From CAVVST01 sp963750995 (GTDB lineage: Bacteria; Acidobacteriota; Vicinamibacteria; Vicinamibacterales; UBA2999), in assembly GCA_963750995.1 (NCBI GenBank), contig CAVVST010000001.1:496001-560000 (forward strand): 64,000 nt of DNA, read 5' to 3'. The position numbers and the translations under genes are program-made. This document shows positions 1-8,502 of the stretch, in pieces. The notes beneath the pieces were generated by a model. That model was not told the DNA's origin and did not search any database. It saw only the letters and a list, made by a program, of their open reading frames with translations. The stretch's first letter is position 1. Every line of letters begins with the position of its first letter.

Positions 1-341
1 TGCTGATTGGGCTTGCGGCAAAGAACGCGATCCTGATCGTCGAGTTCGCCGAGCAGCTGCGGGAAAAGGGATCGTCGGTGATGGATGCGGCGATCGAGGC
101 GTCCAGGATCCGGTTGCGGCCGATTCTGATGACGTCGCTGGCCTTCATCCTGGGCGTCATGCCGCTCGTATTCGCGAGCGGTGCCGGCCAGGAAGGACGC
201 CATTCGGTCGGCACGGCGGTGGCGGGCGGGATGTTCTTCGCGACGTTCCTCAACATCATCTTCATCCCGATCTTGTATGTGCTCGTGCGCACGCTGATCC
301 CGGGCAAGCGCGGCGGCGCGGAGGTCGCTGTGCATGGGTAA
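1..341 (+). CDS. RND efflux pump permease, C-terminal fragment
   Basis: Only the last 112 residues are in the window; the first complete codon is at base 3. The fragment opens with LIGLAAKNAILIVEFAEQLR and continues with RPILMTSLAFILGVMPL and a glycine-rich GGMFF stretch. These match the last transmembrane helices of hydrophobe/amphiphile-efflux RND pumps (AcrB/MexB type), inner-membrane proton-driven drug exporters. The end overlaps the start of the next gene, an outer-membrane TolC-like factor, by 8 bases, as expected for a pump operon whose adaptor would lie upstream. The substrate cannot be told from this part. Confidence 0.93.
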   Translation, partial: LIGLAAKNAILIVEFAEQLREKGSSVMDAAIEASRIRLRPILMTSLAFILGVMPLVFASGAGQEGRHSVGTAVAGGMFFATFLNIIFIPILYVLVRTLIPGKRGGAEVAVHG

Positions 342-1611
342 GACGTACCGCATGGGTACGGGAGTCTTCGTCCTCGCGTTGTGGATGGTGCTCGAGGGCT
401 CCGCCGGCGCTCAGGTCCTCGAGACCGTCACCTTCGACGAAGCCGTGCAGCGCGCGGTGAAAAACCACCCGACCGTCCAGCAGGCCGCGGCCGGCATCCT
501 GCGCGCGGAGGCGATACTTCAGCAGACGAGGGCACGCTACCTGCCGACGATCGATGCCACGTTCAGTAGCAACGTGATCGATCCGGTCACGGAGTTTTCC
601 GGGACGAGCATCAACCCGCGAACACAGACTGTCACGTCCGCGCTGCTGAGTTTCCCGATACTGACGCCGGTGCGGTGGGCGGAGCGCAACCAGGCCGAAG
701 ACAACGTCCTCGTGTCCGTTCGCGTCGCCGACGAAGCGCGCCGAGCCGTGGCGATCGCGGCTGGAGAAGGCTATCTCGCCATCATCGTCCGGCGCCGCGT
801 CCTCGAGCTGAACCAGCTGGCCCGCGACAACGCGAACGCGCACTTCGAGTATGCGAATCAGCGCTACCTCGGCGGCATCGGCAGCCGCCTCAATGCGCTG
901 CGGGCGCAGCTGGAAGTCGCGGGAGACGACGCGCGGGTCGAAGAGGCGCGCCTGGCGATTCGCCGTGCCCAGGAAGCGCTGGGCGTGCTGATCGCGGCCG
1001 ATGGGCCGGTTGATGCGGCAGAGGAGCCGGTCTTCGAGGTGCCCCCGCCGCCCGTTCCCGATAGCCAGCTGGTCACTGACCGCCAGGATGTGCAGACGAT
1101 CATCGCGCGGCAATCTGCCGCTCAGCGACGCGCTGCTGATGCATGGAAGGATTATCTGCCGTCCGTGAGCGCGCTCTTCACGCCGACGATGCTGGCGCCG
1201 ACCGGTCTGTTCGCCAACGCACGGTCGTGGCGCGCGACCGTGTTGTTCACCGTACCCGTGTTCGACGTCGGCGGACGCCGTGGTCAGGCGCGCGAGCGTC
1301 AGGCGCTCGTGGACGTGGTGCGTGCCGAACGCCTCAACGCCGAACGCCAGGCCAGTTCGGAAATCAGGATCGCCCGCGAAGCCGTGGCTTCGACCGAACA
1401 GGCGCTGCAGTTGTTCAGGACGGCGGCGCAGCAGGCGAACGAAGTCGTGCAGATTACCGACGTCGCGTTCCGCGAAGGGGCGACGACCAATATCGAAGTG
1501 ATTGACGCGCAGCGCCGGGCGCGGGATGCCGAGACTGCCGCGGCGATTGCCGAAGACCAGGTGCGACGGGCACGCTTCGACGTACTGGTCGCCACCGGGA
1601 GATTTCCGTAG
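334..1611 (+). CDS. TolC-family outer-membrane efflux protein
   Basis: A 425-residue protein with a signal peptide (residues about 7-26, ending SAGA) followed by two halves of the OEP (outer membrane efflux protein) fold. Each half has long alanine/arginine/glutamate-rich helices (about 36-70, 120-225, 300-420) and a beta segment (SALLSFPIL and TVLFTVPVFDVGG). The closing motif TNIEVIDAQRRARDAETAAA is typical of TolC/OprM proteins. It would form the outer-membrane channel for the RND pump whose gene it overlaps. The length is normal for the family. The substrate is unknown. Confidence 0.93.
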   Translation: MGKTYRMGTGVFVLALWMVLEGSAGAQVLETVTFDEAVQRAVKNHPTVQQAAAGILRAEAILQQTRARYLPTIDATFSSNVIDPVTEFSGTSINPRTQTVTSALLSFPILTPVRWAERNQAEDNVLVSVRVADEARRAVAIAAGEGYLAIIVRRRVLELNQLARDNANAHFEYANQRYLGGIGSRLNALRAQLEVAGDDARVEEARLAIRRAQEALGVLIAADGPVDAAEEPVFEVPPPPVPDSQLVTDRQDVQTIIARQSAAQRRAADAWKDYLPSVSALFTPTMLAPTGLFANARSWRATVLFTVPVFDVGGRRGQARERQALVDVVRAERLNAERQASSEIRIAREAVASTEQALQLFRTAAQQANEVVQITDVAFREGATTNIEVIDAQRRARDAETAAAIAEDQVRRARFDVLVATGRFP

Positions 1612-1696
1612 AACCACGACGTCACGAAGACGACGAAGGCCACGAATACCTTCGTTGGTACTCGTGACCTTCGCGACCTTCGTATCTTCGCGGTTT
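1611..1696. repeat. Mirror word-repeat hairpin (CACGAAG type) between convergent genes
   Basis: The left half carries degenerate copies of the words CACGAAG, CGAAGG and CACGAATACC. The right half carries their reverse complements in the opposite order, so the whole stretch can fold as one imperfect hairpin of about 40-base arms. It sits between the convergent efflux gene and the M48 protease gene, where it could end transcription from both sides, although there is no terminal T-run. The same architecture with other words recurs elsewhere in this window. Confidence 0.75.
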
Positions 1697-3114
1697 AGTC
1701 GGCGATCTGGACTGACTGCCTGATCCGCCGGAAGGCGGATTCGTACCTGATTCGCCTGCGGCTGCGGCGCCACGCCGATGATGTAGAGCAGGCTGCCGTC
1801 CCGCAGTTGCGCCGTCGACAAGGTGATGTATTCGCGCTCGCCGGTAACTTCCGACACGTTGCTGAGCGGGGTCGTCAGCCCGGTGCGCCCGCCGATGTTT
1901 TCGCGGCGGGCATTGCCGGCGCTCTGCAGATCCGGGTTCGAGCGCGAGAAGCTGTTGAGCAACTGCTGCGTGTCGCGCTGCAAATTGCCGCTGCCCCCCT
2001 GGGCAACGCCAATCTGCACGCCATGGGTGAACGCGGTGCCGCCGTTGTCGCCCGAGATGAAGCCGCCGTCCGGCGCGTAGGTGACGCCGCCGTTGCCGTT
2101 CTCGACTTCATCCCAGTTGGACGGCACGCTCACGCGCAGAAAGTTCGCCGGCTCATGAGTGCGATACGACCCTGAGGGCGCCGGCACGTTCGCCGTGCGG
2201 GCCCGGCCGGCCGTACCGACCGTCCGGTTGCTGCGCGCCTGGCCCTTGGCGATCTGCTCGGCCGTGTAGGCGGGCGACATACCGGCGAGACGCGTTTTGA
2301 TCGAGGCAAACTGCCCGGTGTTGGCGTTGCCCTGGACCCGCAGCGATTTCGATTCGTTGATGATGGCGTTATAGCGGTTGCCCGGGTCGGGGTGGCTGCT
2401 CAACCACTCCGGTCCGCTGCTGCCGCCCTGTTCCTGGATCGTCCTGAACATGTTGGCCATCTCGCGCGGGTCGTAGCCCGCGCGCGCCATGATCTGCGCG
2501 CCGAGCAGATCCGCCTGCCGTTCGTACTCGCGGCCGTACTTCAGGAAGTAGGCGCCGAGGCCGAACTGGGAGCCCTGCGCGATGACGCTGCCGGCGGCGC
2601 CGCCGACGATCGCGCCGAGGATCTGCCCGGCAATCGCCCCGACCTGGAACTTCTGTCCCTTGGTGGCCTGGGCGGTGCCGTGGCGGAGCGCGACGTGTGA
2701 GATCTCGTGCGCCATGACGCCCGCCATTTCCGCCTCGGTCTTGGCGGCGTCAATCATGCCCCGGTTGAGGAACATCGGTCCGCCCGGCAGAGCGAAGGCG
2801 TTGATCTCCTTCTGGTTCACCACGTCGAACGTATGCCGGAATTCCGGATGGCGGAATTCGGGCGGGATCGCGTTGACGAGGCGAGCGCCAACGTCCTCGA
2901 CGTAGTCGTCCACCCGGTCATCGTTGAGCATCGGAAGCTGCTTCTTGGCCTCGGCGGCGGCTTCCTGCCCGAGCTCGACGTCCTGAGCGGGGGAGTACTT
3001 GTTCGCGTCCGGCGTAATCTTGGTCTGCGCCAGCGCCGGATTCGCGAGCGCCACCGCGAGGAGCAGCGCTTGCAGCACCCTGGCGTGGCGAGGAGTGGAC
3101 ATTCTTGCGGTCAT
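1695..3114 (-). CDS. M48 family zinc metalloprotease, one-base frameshift near 3' end
   Basis: A secreted or periplasmic M48 peptidase, related to BepA/LoiP-type envelope proteases. It has a signal peptide (residues 1-30, ending ALAQ), the zinc motif HEISH at 136-140, and the third ligand in EYERQAD (E198, D202). The glycine-rich segment 155-185 and a C-terminal domain after about 330 are usual. Near the end the frame is broken: an extra base at + strand 1746/1747 (coding CAGGTAC) diverts it into a long meaningless extension antisense to the efflux gene. Removing that base restores SAFRRIRQSVQIAD and a stop at 1695-1697, giving 472 residues, a normal family ending. A perfect 7-bp-arm palindrome (1723-1740) lies in this restored tail. 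Most likely an intact gene with a sequence error. Confidence 0.9.
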
Positions 3115-3159
3115 ACCTGTCAGTAGTGCAAGGGTTTCACCAACTGTGAGCTCAACCAG

Positions 3160-3753
3160 TCAGTAACGAATTGTAAGGCCGGCCGTGGCTCGCCAGAAAC
3201 TCAACCGGGACACGCCGTCCCGGGGAAACGGGCCGTCAGGTCCGCTGATCGCCTTGATATGCCGGACGTCGAAGCGCAAACCCGTGCGCTCGCTCACGAA
3301 ACCGATAGCGCCGCCTCCCACGGTCAGCGCCAGCCGATCCTCTTCGAGCGGGAAGAGACTGGCGGCATTGGTGGAGCGGGCCTGCAGCAGGCCCAGGCCG
3401 CCCACCAGGTATGGCCGGAGCGATTCGCGGGTGAGCGCCAGGGGCGCGGCGAGCAGCACGTTGCCGCTGATCGTCGTGACCCGGCTCGATAGAATCAGAC
3501 CGAGCGGGTCGTCCCCCTCAAAAAACTTTGGCGTATGGCCGACGTCGGCCTCGATGCCGAGGATGCCGCCGCCGAGCAGCGCGACCGACGCACCGAGTGT
3601 CATCCGCGATCCCGCCCCCTCCTCAAAGATCAGGAACGTCGTTTCGCCGGCGAGCGACGTGCCGATGAACGGCGTGATCAGCCAGTCTGCGCGCGCCTCA
3701 TGAACGGGGGCGCAGACAGCGAGGAGAAAGGCGACAGACAGCCGCCGGCGCAT
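3160..3753 (-). CDS. Outer-membrane beta-barrel protein
   Basis: 197 residues starting at an ATG whose first base is the last base of the upstream TGA stop (TGATG), so translation is probably coupled. A signal peptide (residues 1-20, ending EARA) precedes DWLITPFIGTSLAG and a series of alternating amphipathic strands ending in a terminal aromatic strand (LTIRY), the usual signature of a small opacity/OmpA-like barrel. A longer reading frame extends upstream but only repeats the 3' end of the neighbouring gene out of frame, so the shorter start is preferred. The specific role is unknown. Confidence 0.82.
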   Translation of the reverse strand: MRRRLSVAFLLAVCAPVHEARADWLITPFIGTSLAGETTFLIFEEGAGSRMTLGASVALLGGGILGIEADVGHTPKFFEGDDPLGLILSSRVTTISGNVLLAAPLALTRESLRPYLVGGLGLLQARSTNAASLFPLEEDRLALTVGGGAIGFVSERTGLRFDVRHIKAISGPDGPFPRDGVSRLSFWRATAGLTIRY

Positions 3754-4805
3754 CAGCCGACGAACAACTTGAGGAAGAGACTGGCGAACAAGTTCGAGGA
3801 GAGGTTCCCGTCGGCGAGATTGTAGGAAGGTCCGGCAAGGCCGTCGCTGTTGGCAAGCAGGATCAGCGTCAGGTTGCGGCTCGGCACTTTGACCATGAGC
3901 GACGAATACGCGTCGCGCGCCAGGCCAAAGTGCCACACGACCTGTTCGCCGTTGTAGCGCGACACGAACCAGCCCAGGCCCACCGGTGCCGAGCCCATCG
4001 ATTCCCACGCCCGCGACCGCGTGCTCGCTTCGAGCAGCACGCCGTCGTCGTCGAGCGCGGAGTCGAAGCGGGCGAGATCCCGCACGGTCGTGATGATGCC
4101 GGTTGCGGCGCTGAGGAGACCGGCGGGCGCGGTCGATCGCGTTGGCCGGCCGCGGCTGTCCACCTTGTACGGCACGGCCTGTTGCCGGTAGAGGGCGGCG
4201 TAGCCATCCAGCGTGCTCGCGTTGATCCAGCGGCGATGGGGTGACGAGGGGTCGAGCACATCGGCGCCTGGCATCGAGTTCATCATGCCAAGCCGGTTGA
4301 AGATCTCTTCAGTAAGCAACCGCACGTAACGGCTGTTCGAGCACTGGTTCGCGACTTCAGTCAGCGCGGAGAATCGCTCGAGGTTGTACCTGAAAGTGCC
4401 CGCCGGCGTCACGTGCGCCAGCAGTTGCGCGATCGTCGTGTTGGCTTCCTCGAATTGAGGATTCCACTTCTGCACCCGGTCTGTGAGCTTGAGATAACCC
4501 TGTTCCATGCACTGCTGCAGAACGACGGTGGAGGAGAGCGCCTGCGTGAGACCGAACACCGGGTACGGCGTGTCCGGCGTGGGTCTGACGAGCGCTTCGA
4601 CATCGCGATAGCCCAAACCCGCGTCCCAGACAACTCGACCGTTCTGCACGATCGCCACCGACATCCCGGGGATGCCCGACTGTTGCCGCAGCGCCTCGAG
4701 AAAGCGTTCGAACAGCGAGACGGGGAGGTTGCTCTGCGCCCGCGCGGACGAACCAGTAGCGACGAGCGCCACGAGCGCGACAAGAACGACCTTTATGGTG
4801 CGCAC
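3753..4805 (-). CDS. Serine beta-lactamase-fold protein lacking catalytic residues
   Basis: A 350-residue exported protein (signal peptide 1-24, ending ARAQ) with the overall pattern of class C beta-lactamase/serine hydrolases: the N-terminal PGMSVAIVQNGRVVW, then DVEA..PDTPYPVF, a long middle region, and a C-terminal WHFG followed by SSLMVKVPSRNLTLILLAN. The catalytic SxxK is replaced by GLTQ at residues 85-88, and the expected YxN is not recognisable (FRYNLERF), while the H-x-G element is kept. It is therefore probably a pseudoenzyme that binds peptidoglycan or protein partners rather than hydrolysing. It is coupled to the downstream outer-membrane barrel gene. Confidence 0.85.
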   Translation of the reverse strand: MRTIKVVLVALVALVATGSSARAQSNLPVSLFERFLEALRQQSGIPGMSVAIVQNGRVVWDAGLGYRDVEALVRPTPDTPYPVFGLTQALSSTVVLQQCMEQGYLKLTDRVQKWNPQFEEANTTIAQLLAHVTPAGTFRYNLERFSALTEVANQCSNSRYVRLLTEEIFNRLGMMNSMPGADVLDPSSPHRRWINASTLDGYAALYRQQAVPYKVDSRGRPTRSTAPAGLLSAATGIITTVRDLARFDSALDDDGVLLEASTRSRAWESMGSAPVGLGWFVSRYNGEQVVWHFGLARDAYSSLMVKVPSRNLTLILLANSDGLAGPSYNLADGNLSSNLFASLFLKLFVG

Positions 4806-4876
4806 TGAACTCTAAAATCTTACATCGGTTGAGGTTGCGCTGTGCTACAGTGCTGCCGGCACCCCTAAGTGCCGAT

Positions 4877-5440
4877 ATGACACATGTGACCAGAAGACTG
4901 CCGCTATCGCTGAAACAGGCATTTTTCTGTGTTTTGGCGCTGGTTTCGCTCACCGGGACCCTCTACGCCGCGGAAGGCCTGCGGATTGTCCCCCTCGTGC
5001 GCGAAGACCGGGTGCTGGTGACGTTCGAACTCGCGGACGGCTTCACCGACGAAGTCCGGGCCGCCGTCCGGAGCGGGCTGAAGACGACTTTCACCTACAC
5101 CGTGGATCTCCGACTCGAGGTGCCGGCCTGGGTGGATCGCACGATCGCCACGGCGGTCGTCGCCAACAGCGTCGAGTACGACAACCTGACGCGGGTTCAC
5201 ACGCTCGTGCGCGTTGTGGACGGCAAGGTGGACACGCAGCAGCGCACCGACAACGAGGCCATCGTCCAGCAGCTGATGACCAGCTTCCAGCGTTTACCGC
5301 TGTTCCGGACCTCGGTCCTCGAGCCGAATCGCGAGTACTACGTGCGCATCAGCGCCACCGCGCGTCCGAGCAACGGCGCGTTCCTCTGGCCATGGGGCAG
5401 CGGTAAGTCGGGCCAGGCGAAGTTCACCTTCGTCCGGTAG
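4877..5440 (+). CDS. DUF4390-like exported protein
   Basis: 187 residues from the ATG at 4877; an earlier in-frame start at 4829 lacks a signal-like sequence and is less likely. Residues about 10-32 form a hydrophobic signal segment ending YAAEG. The rest is a compact beta-rich domain with EDRVLVTFELADGFTDEVRAAV, a lysine-threonine turn, and a terminal AKFTFVR strand. This pattern resembles the DUF4390 family of small periplasmic proteins of unknown function. It is divergent from the beta-lactamase-fold gene and followed by a DinB-like gene after 34 bases. Confidence 0.7.
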   Translation: MTHVTRRLPLSLKQAFFCVLALVSLTGTLYAAEGLRIVPLVREDRVLVTFELADGFTDEVRAAVRSGLKTTFTYTVDLRLEVPAWVDRTIATAVVANSVEYDNLTRVHTLVRVVDGKVDTQQRTDNEAIVQQLMTSFQRLPLFRTSVLEPNREYYVRISATARPSNGAFLWPWGSGKSGQAKFTFVR

Positions 5441-5474
5441 TCCTCACGCCTGTCCGGCGTTCCGCCGGAGCATC

Positions 5475-5978
5475 ATGACAACCATTCCCGCGGACGATCC
5501 AACCACGCGTCTGATCTTGCGCCATCTCCTCGCCACGATCGCGTATCGAGCCGGGAAGGCGGTGCGCGACACACCGGGCGCGTTTGGCGATTATCGCCAG
5601 ACACCCGATTCGCCGTCGTCTGCCGACATCGTCGCGCACATGGGCGACCTGATGGAGTGGGTGTTGCGGTTGTTGCGGGGGGAGTGGCAGTTTACCGAGG
5701 CCGAGACGCTGCCATGGGATCAGGAAATCGCGCGCTTCTTCCGCACGCTGAAGGCGGTCGATGACGAACTTGCCTCCGGCGCGCCGATCAAGTGGGATCC
5801 CGCGAAGCTGATCCAGGGTGGACTTGCTGACGCCCTGACCCACACCGGCCAGCTTGCGATGCTGCGACGGCTCTCAGGTCACACGATGAAGAGCGAGAGC
5901 TACGCGCGCGCCGACGTCGTCATCGGGCGGGTCGGCCTCGATCAGGCGCCGCCCGTCCCCCGCCACGAATTCGATTAG
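5475..5978 (+). CDS. DinB/YfiT-superfamily helical protein
   Basis: 167 residues forming a predicted four-helix bundle. Histidines fall at the places used for metal binding in the DinB superfamily: near the first helix (RHLLATIAYR), AHMGDLMEWVLRLL in the second, and LTHTGQLAMLRRL in the third. DinB-like proteins are metal-dependent thiol S-transferases or remain uncharacterised; the substrate is not evident here. The 3' end overlaps the convergent bacilliredoxin gene by 4 bases, so a thiol-related function would fit its neighbourhood, but this is only suggestive. Confidence 0.75.
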   Translation: MTTIPADDPTTRLILRHLLATIAYRAGKAVRDTPGAFGDYRQTPDSPSSADIVAHMGDLMEWVLRLLRGEWQFTEAETLPWDQEIARFFRTLKAVDDELASGAPIKWDPAKLIQGGLADALTHTGQLAMLRRLSGHTMKSESYARADVVIGRVGLDQAPPVPRHEFD

Positions 5979-6391
5979 CACCACTCGTCGAAAGCGCGGG
6001 TCAACATCTCGGCAATCTGCTGCGGGCCCTGGTTCTCAATCTGTCGCCGTTCGAGCATCCAGACCAGCTTGCCGTCGCGCAGCAACCCGATCGACGGCGA
6101 TGACGGCGGGTAGCCGGTGAAATAGCCGCGCGCGCGATCGGTCGCCTCGAGATCGGCGCCGGCAAATACCGTGGCCACGCGGTCCGGCCGCACCTGGTGT
6201 TGAAGCGCCTGCGCGACACCAGGCCTCGCTTTTCCGGCGGCGCATCCGCAAATCGAGTTCACGACAATCATCAGCGTGCCTTGGGTGTTCTTGACGGCAG
6301 TGTCGACATCAGCCGCCGTGCGGAGTTCTTCGACACCGAGGCGACTGAGTTCTTCGCGCATCGGCGCGACAAACGGTTCGGGATACGGCAT
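5975..6391 (-). CDS. Bacilliredoxin (BrxA/BrxB, YphP/YqiW family)
   Basis: 138 residues starting MPYPEPFVAPMREELSRLGV, a typical family N-terminus. The active-site motif C-G-C is at residues 48-50 in NSICGCAAGKARPG, followed by the family pattern RGYFTGYPPSSPSIGLLRDGKLVWMLERRQIE. Bacilliredoxins are thioredoxin-fold proteins that remove bacillithiol or other thiols from oxidised proteins, in the cytoplasm. The longer upstream reading is the out-of-frame 3' end of the PAP2 gene. The start chosen matches the family length. Confidence 0.92.
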   Translation of the reverse strand: MPYPEPFVAPMREELSRLGVEELRTAADVDTAVKNTQGTLMIVVNSICGCAAGKARPGVAQALQHQVRPDRVATVFAGADLEATDRARGYFTGYPPSSPSIGLLRDGKLVWMLERRQIENQGPQQIAEMLTRAFDEWC

Positions 6392-8466
6392 GGCTTGATT
6401 ATGTCCCAGCGCGTTGCGGCGGCCGCGATCAGAAAGCGATCGGTGACATATAACGGCACCGGCAAGACCAGCAGCGCCGGAATCGCCCCCGCCAAGAGCA
6501 TGCCAAAGGGTGCGTCTACCAAATCGGTGGCGGCAAGTATCACGCGCGTGCTCCACCAGGCTACGCCGTAGACAAACGCCGCAAGCACCAGGCTCGTCAC
6601 TCGCGCGACGACGGGGATGTCGTGAGCCGGCGCGAATCGCGGCCCGACGTACAGGACGACAACGGTTGCGCCGATCGCGAGGCCCAGGAATCGCCCGGCA
6701 TCATAGGCTGGCAGGACGCCGTAGAAGAGTGTCAGCATCGCGATGACGCCGCCGAGCAGAAGTGAACGCGCCGCCGCCTGATACGCGTACTTCGGGTTCG
6801 AGAGACGCGCCAGCGTCAGCGCGAGGAAGGCGATGGCGACCGAAATGACGCCGACGCCCATTCCGCCGAGGACGTCGCCCAGAAAATGCCGTCCGAGGTA
6901 CATGCGCGACAACGCCATCGCGGGAATCCACACCACCATCACCCGCCACACCCAGGGCCACTGAAAGAGGTACATCAGGCCGAACAGGAAGGCGGTCGAG
7001 GCAGCGACGTGGCCCGACGGGAAGCCGTATCCGTCGTCGGCATCGACTGAGGGCAGCGGCGAATCGTTGCGGAACGACTCACCCAACGTGTCCAGGATGC
7101 TCAGTGTCTGCACGCGGCTATCCACGGCGTCAGGCCGGGGTGAGCTCACGATGGCTTTTCCCGCGTCGACCAGAACGCCGTTGAGGGCGAGGAGCAGCAG
7201 CAGCGCGGCGCCGGCGCGGAGCCGGTACAGAAACGCCAGTGCGAGCGCGATCGCAAGATAGACGCGCGTATAGCCCAGCAGCGAGACGGCGTTCATCACT
7301 GCAGTCAGCCCGGTCGATGCGTGAGCCTGCAACCAGCGGACAGGGGCCGTACCGAAGAAGGCGCGGATGCCACCCGGCCACAGCACGTCACAGCGCCGAT
7401 CCGCGATCTGCTGACGCTTGGCTTTGAAGGCGCGGGTCCACGGCTCGGGATCCACGCGGGCGGCCTCGAACATGTCGTTGAGTTGAGCGTCCGAAAGCTG
7501 CTTCAGCAGATCGGCCAGGAACTCGCGGCCGTCTTCGCTGATGACCGGATCCTTGAGCGTGCCGGTGAACGACCTGGGAAGATTGCCGACGCAGGCCGAA
7601 TCATCCTTCCAGACCCGGGTCTGCGACCAGAGATCCAGGTTCATGCTGCTGACGAGGTTGGTATTCGCGAGCGTGGCCCGGCCAAATGTCAGGCCGACAT
7701 CGTTCATGAGCATGAACGGGCGTGCACATCGGTCGGCCTGGTCTTTCTCGTCGAGGCAGACAAGGCGCTGCTGTTCCGGCTTGCTGTCGGTGTGCTGGAG
7801 GAAGACGGCGAGCAATTTCAGGGCATCCCGGTGCGCGAGAGGAGCGCCTCCCTCGTCTTCCTCGATCAGATCGAGTTCGGGCCACGACCACGCTTCGGCA
7901 GTCCCTCGAATCGCGCGCGCCGGCATCTTTCGCTCGATCACGGCCGGGTCGACGATGCGCTCGCGGGCACCGACGTTCTGTCCACTTACGGAATCCGGGC
8001 ACCCACGGCAAATAACCCTGACGGGATACATGACGTCGGCGCCGAAGCCCAGCGCCCACAGCAGGCGCGTGGCGGCGACCTCGCCGTGGACTTCGCCATT
8101 GTGCTCCCCAAACTTGACCTTGACTTCCTCTCCGGTGGGGAGGACGCACGCAAACTTGGGGGATGTCCCTTCGAAACTTCGCTCAACGAAGTCGCATGTG
8201 ACGGTGTCGCCAGGTCGAGGTGGACCAAGCGCAGTCGGTCCGCGCTTCAGGTCCTTGGCGCTGACGCTGGTCGGGTTCCAGACCTGCGCGCGCGCAATGA
8301 TCGCGGCTCGCGGATCGGAGGTCTGCGCCGACGCCTCGGCCCACACCGCTATAAGCGCGAACGCGATCAGCGCTCGTCCACACCAGGTCGCCACGCGGGG
8401 ACATCTCTGCAACTTCAGCACCTGCCGCGTCGGCGACGGAATCGAGCTCAGCGGGAGACGGCACAA
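6271..8466 (-). CDS. Exported kinase-like domain fused to PAP2 lipid phosphatase
   Basis: Residues 26-48 look like a signal peptide ending AEASAQ; a GTG at 8394 would give a tidier start. Residues about 60-360 resemble an atypical kinase/HipA-like fold: VKVKF with a candidate lysine at 118, E129, HTDSKPEQQ at 225-233 and MLMNDVGLTFG around 252-262 (a DFG-like DVG). Residues 385-680 are multi-spanning and contain all three PAP2 phosphatase motifs: K437-x6-RP, PSGH at 483-486, and SR..H527..D531. The last roughly 40 residues are serine/arginine-rich and overlap the bacilliredoxin gene in another frame, so they are probably spurious. A one-base insertion like those seen in other genes here would move the stop to 6399-6401. 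Substrate unknown. Confidence 0.8.
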   Translation of the reverse strand: MCRLPLSSIPSPTRQVLKLQRCPRVATWCGRALIAFALIAVWAEASAQTSDPRAAIIARAQVWNPTSVSAKDLKRGPTALGPPRPGDTVTCDFVERSFEGTSPKFACVLPTGEEVKVKFGEHNGEVHGEVAATRLLWALGFGADVMYPVRVICRGCPDSVSGQNVGARERIVDPAVIERKMPARAIRGTAEAWSWPELDLIEEDEGGAPLAHRDALKLLAVFLQHTDSKPEQQRLVCLDEKDQADRCARPFMLMNDVGLTFGRATLANTNLVSSMNLDLWSQTRVWKDDSACVGNLPRSFTGTLKDPVISEDGREFLADLLKQLSDAQLNDMFEAARVDPEPWTRAFKAKRQQIADRRCDVLWPGGIRAFFGTAPVRWLQAHASTGLTAVMNAVSLLGYTRVYLAIALALAFLYRLRAGAALLLLLALNGVLVDAGKAIVSSPRPDAVDSRVQTLSILDTLGESFRNDSPLPSVDADDGYGFPSGHVAASTAFLFGLMYLFQWPWVWRVMVVWIPAMALSRMYLGRHFLGDVLGGMGVGVISVAIAFLALTLARLSNPKYAYQAAARSLLLGGVIAMLTLFYGVLPAYDAGRFLGLAIGATVVVLYVGPRFAPAHDIPVVARVTSLVLAAFVYGVAWWSTRVILAATDLVDAPFGMLLAGAIPALLVLPVPLYVTDRFLIAAAATRWDIIKPCRIPNRLSRRCAKNSVASVSKNSARRLMSTLPSRTPKAR

Positions 8467-8502
8467 ATCCTGAAACGGATCTGCATAGCAGGAGGGTATG
8501 CC

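Noticed and set aside
262..1690. Long minus-strand continuation of the M48 frame across the efflux gene
   Set aside because: It starts only after the one-base frameshift, has arginine/histidine-rich composition with no domain, and is antisense to a clear TolC-family gene.
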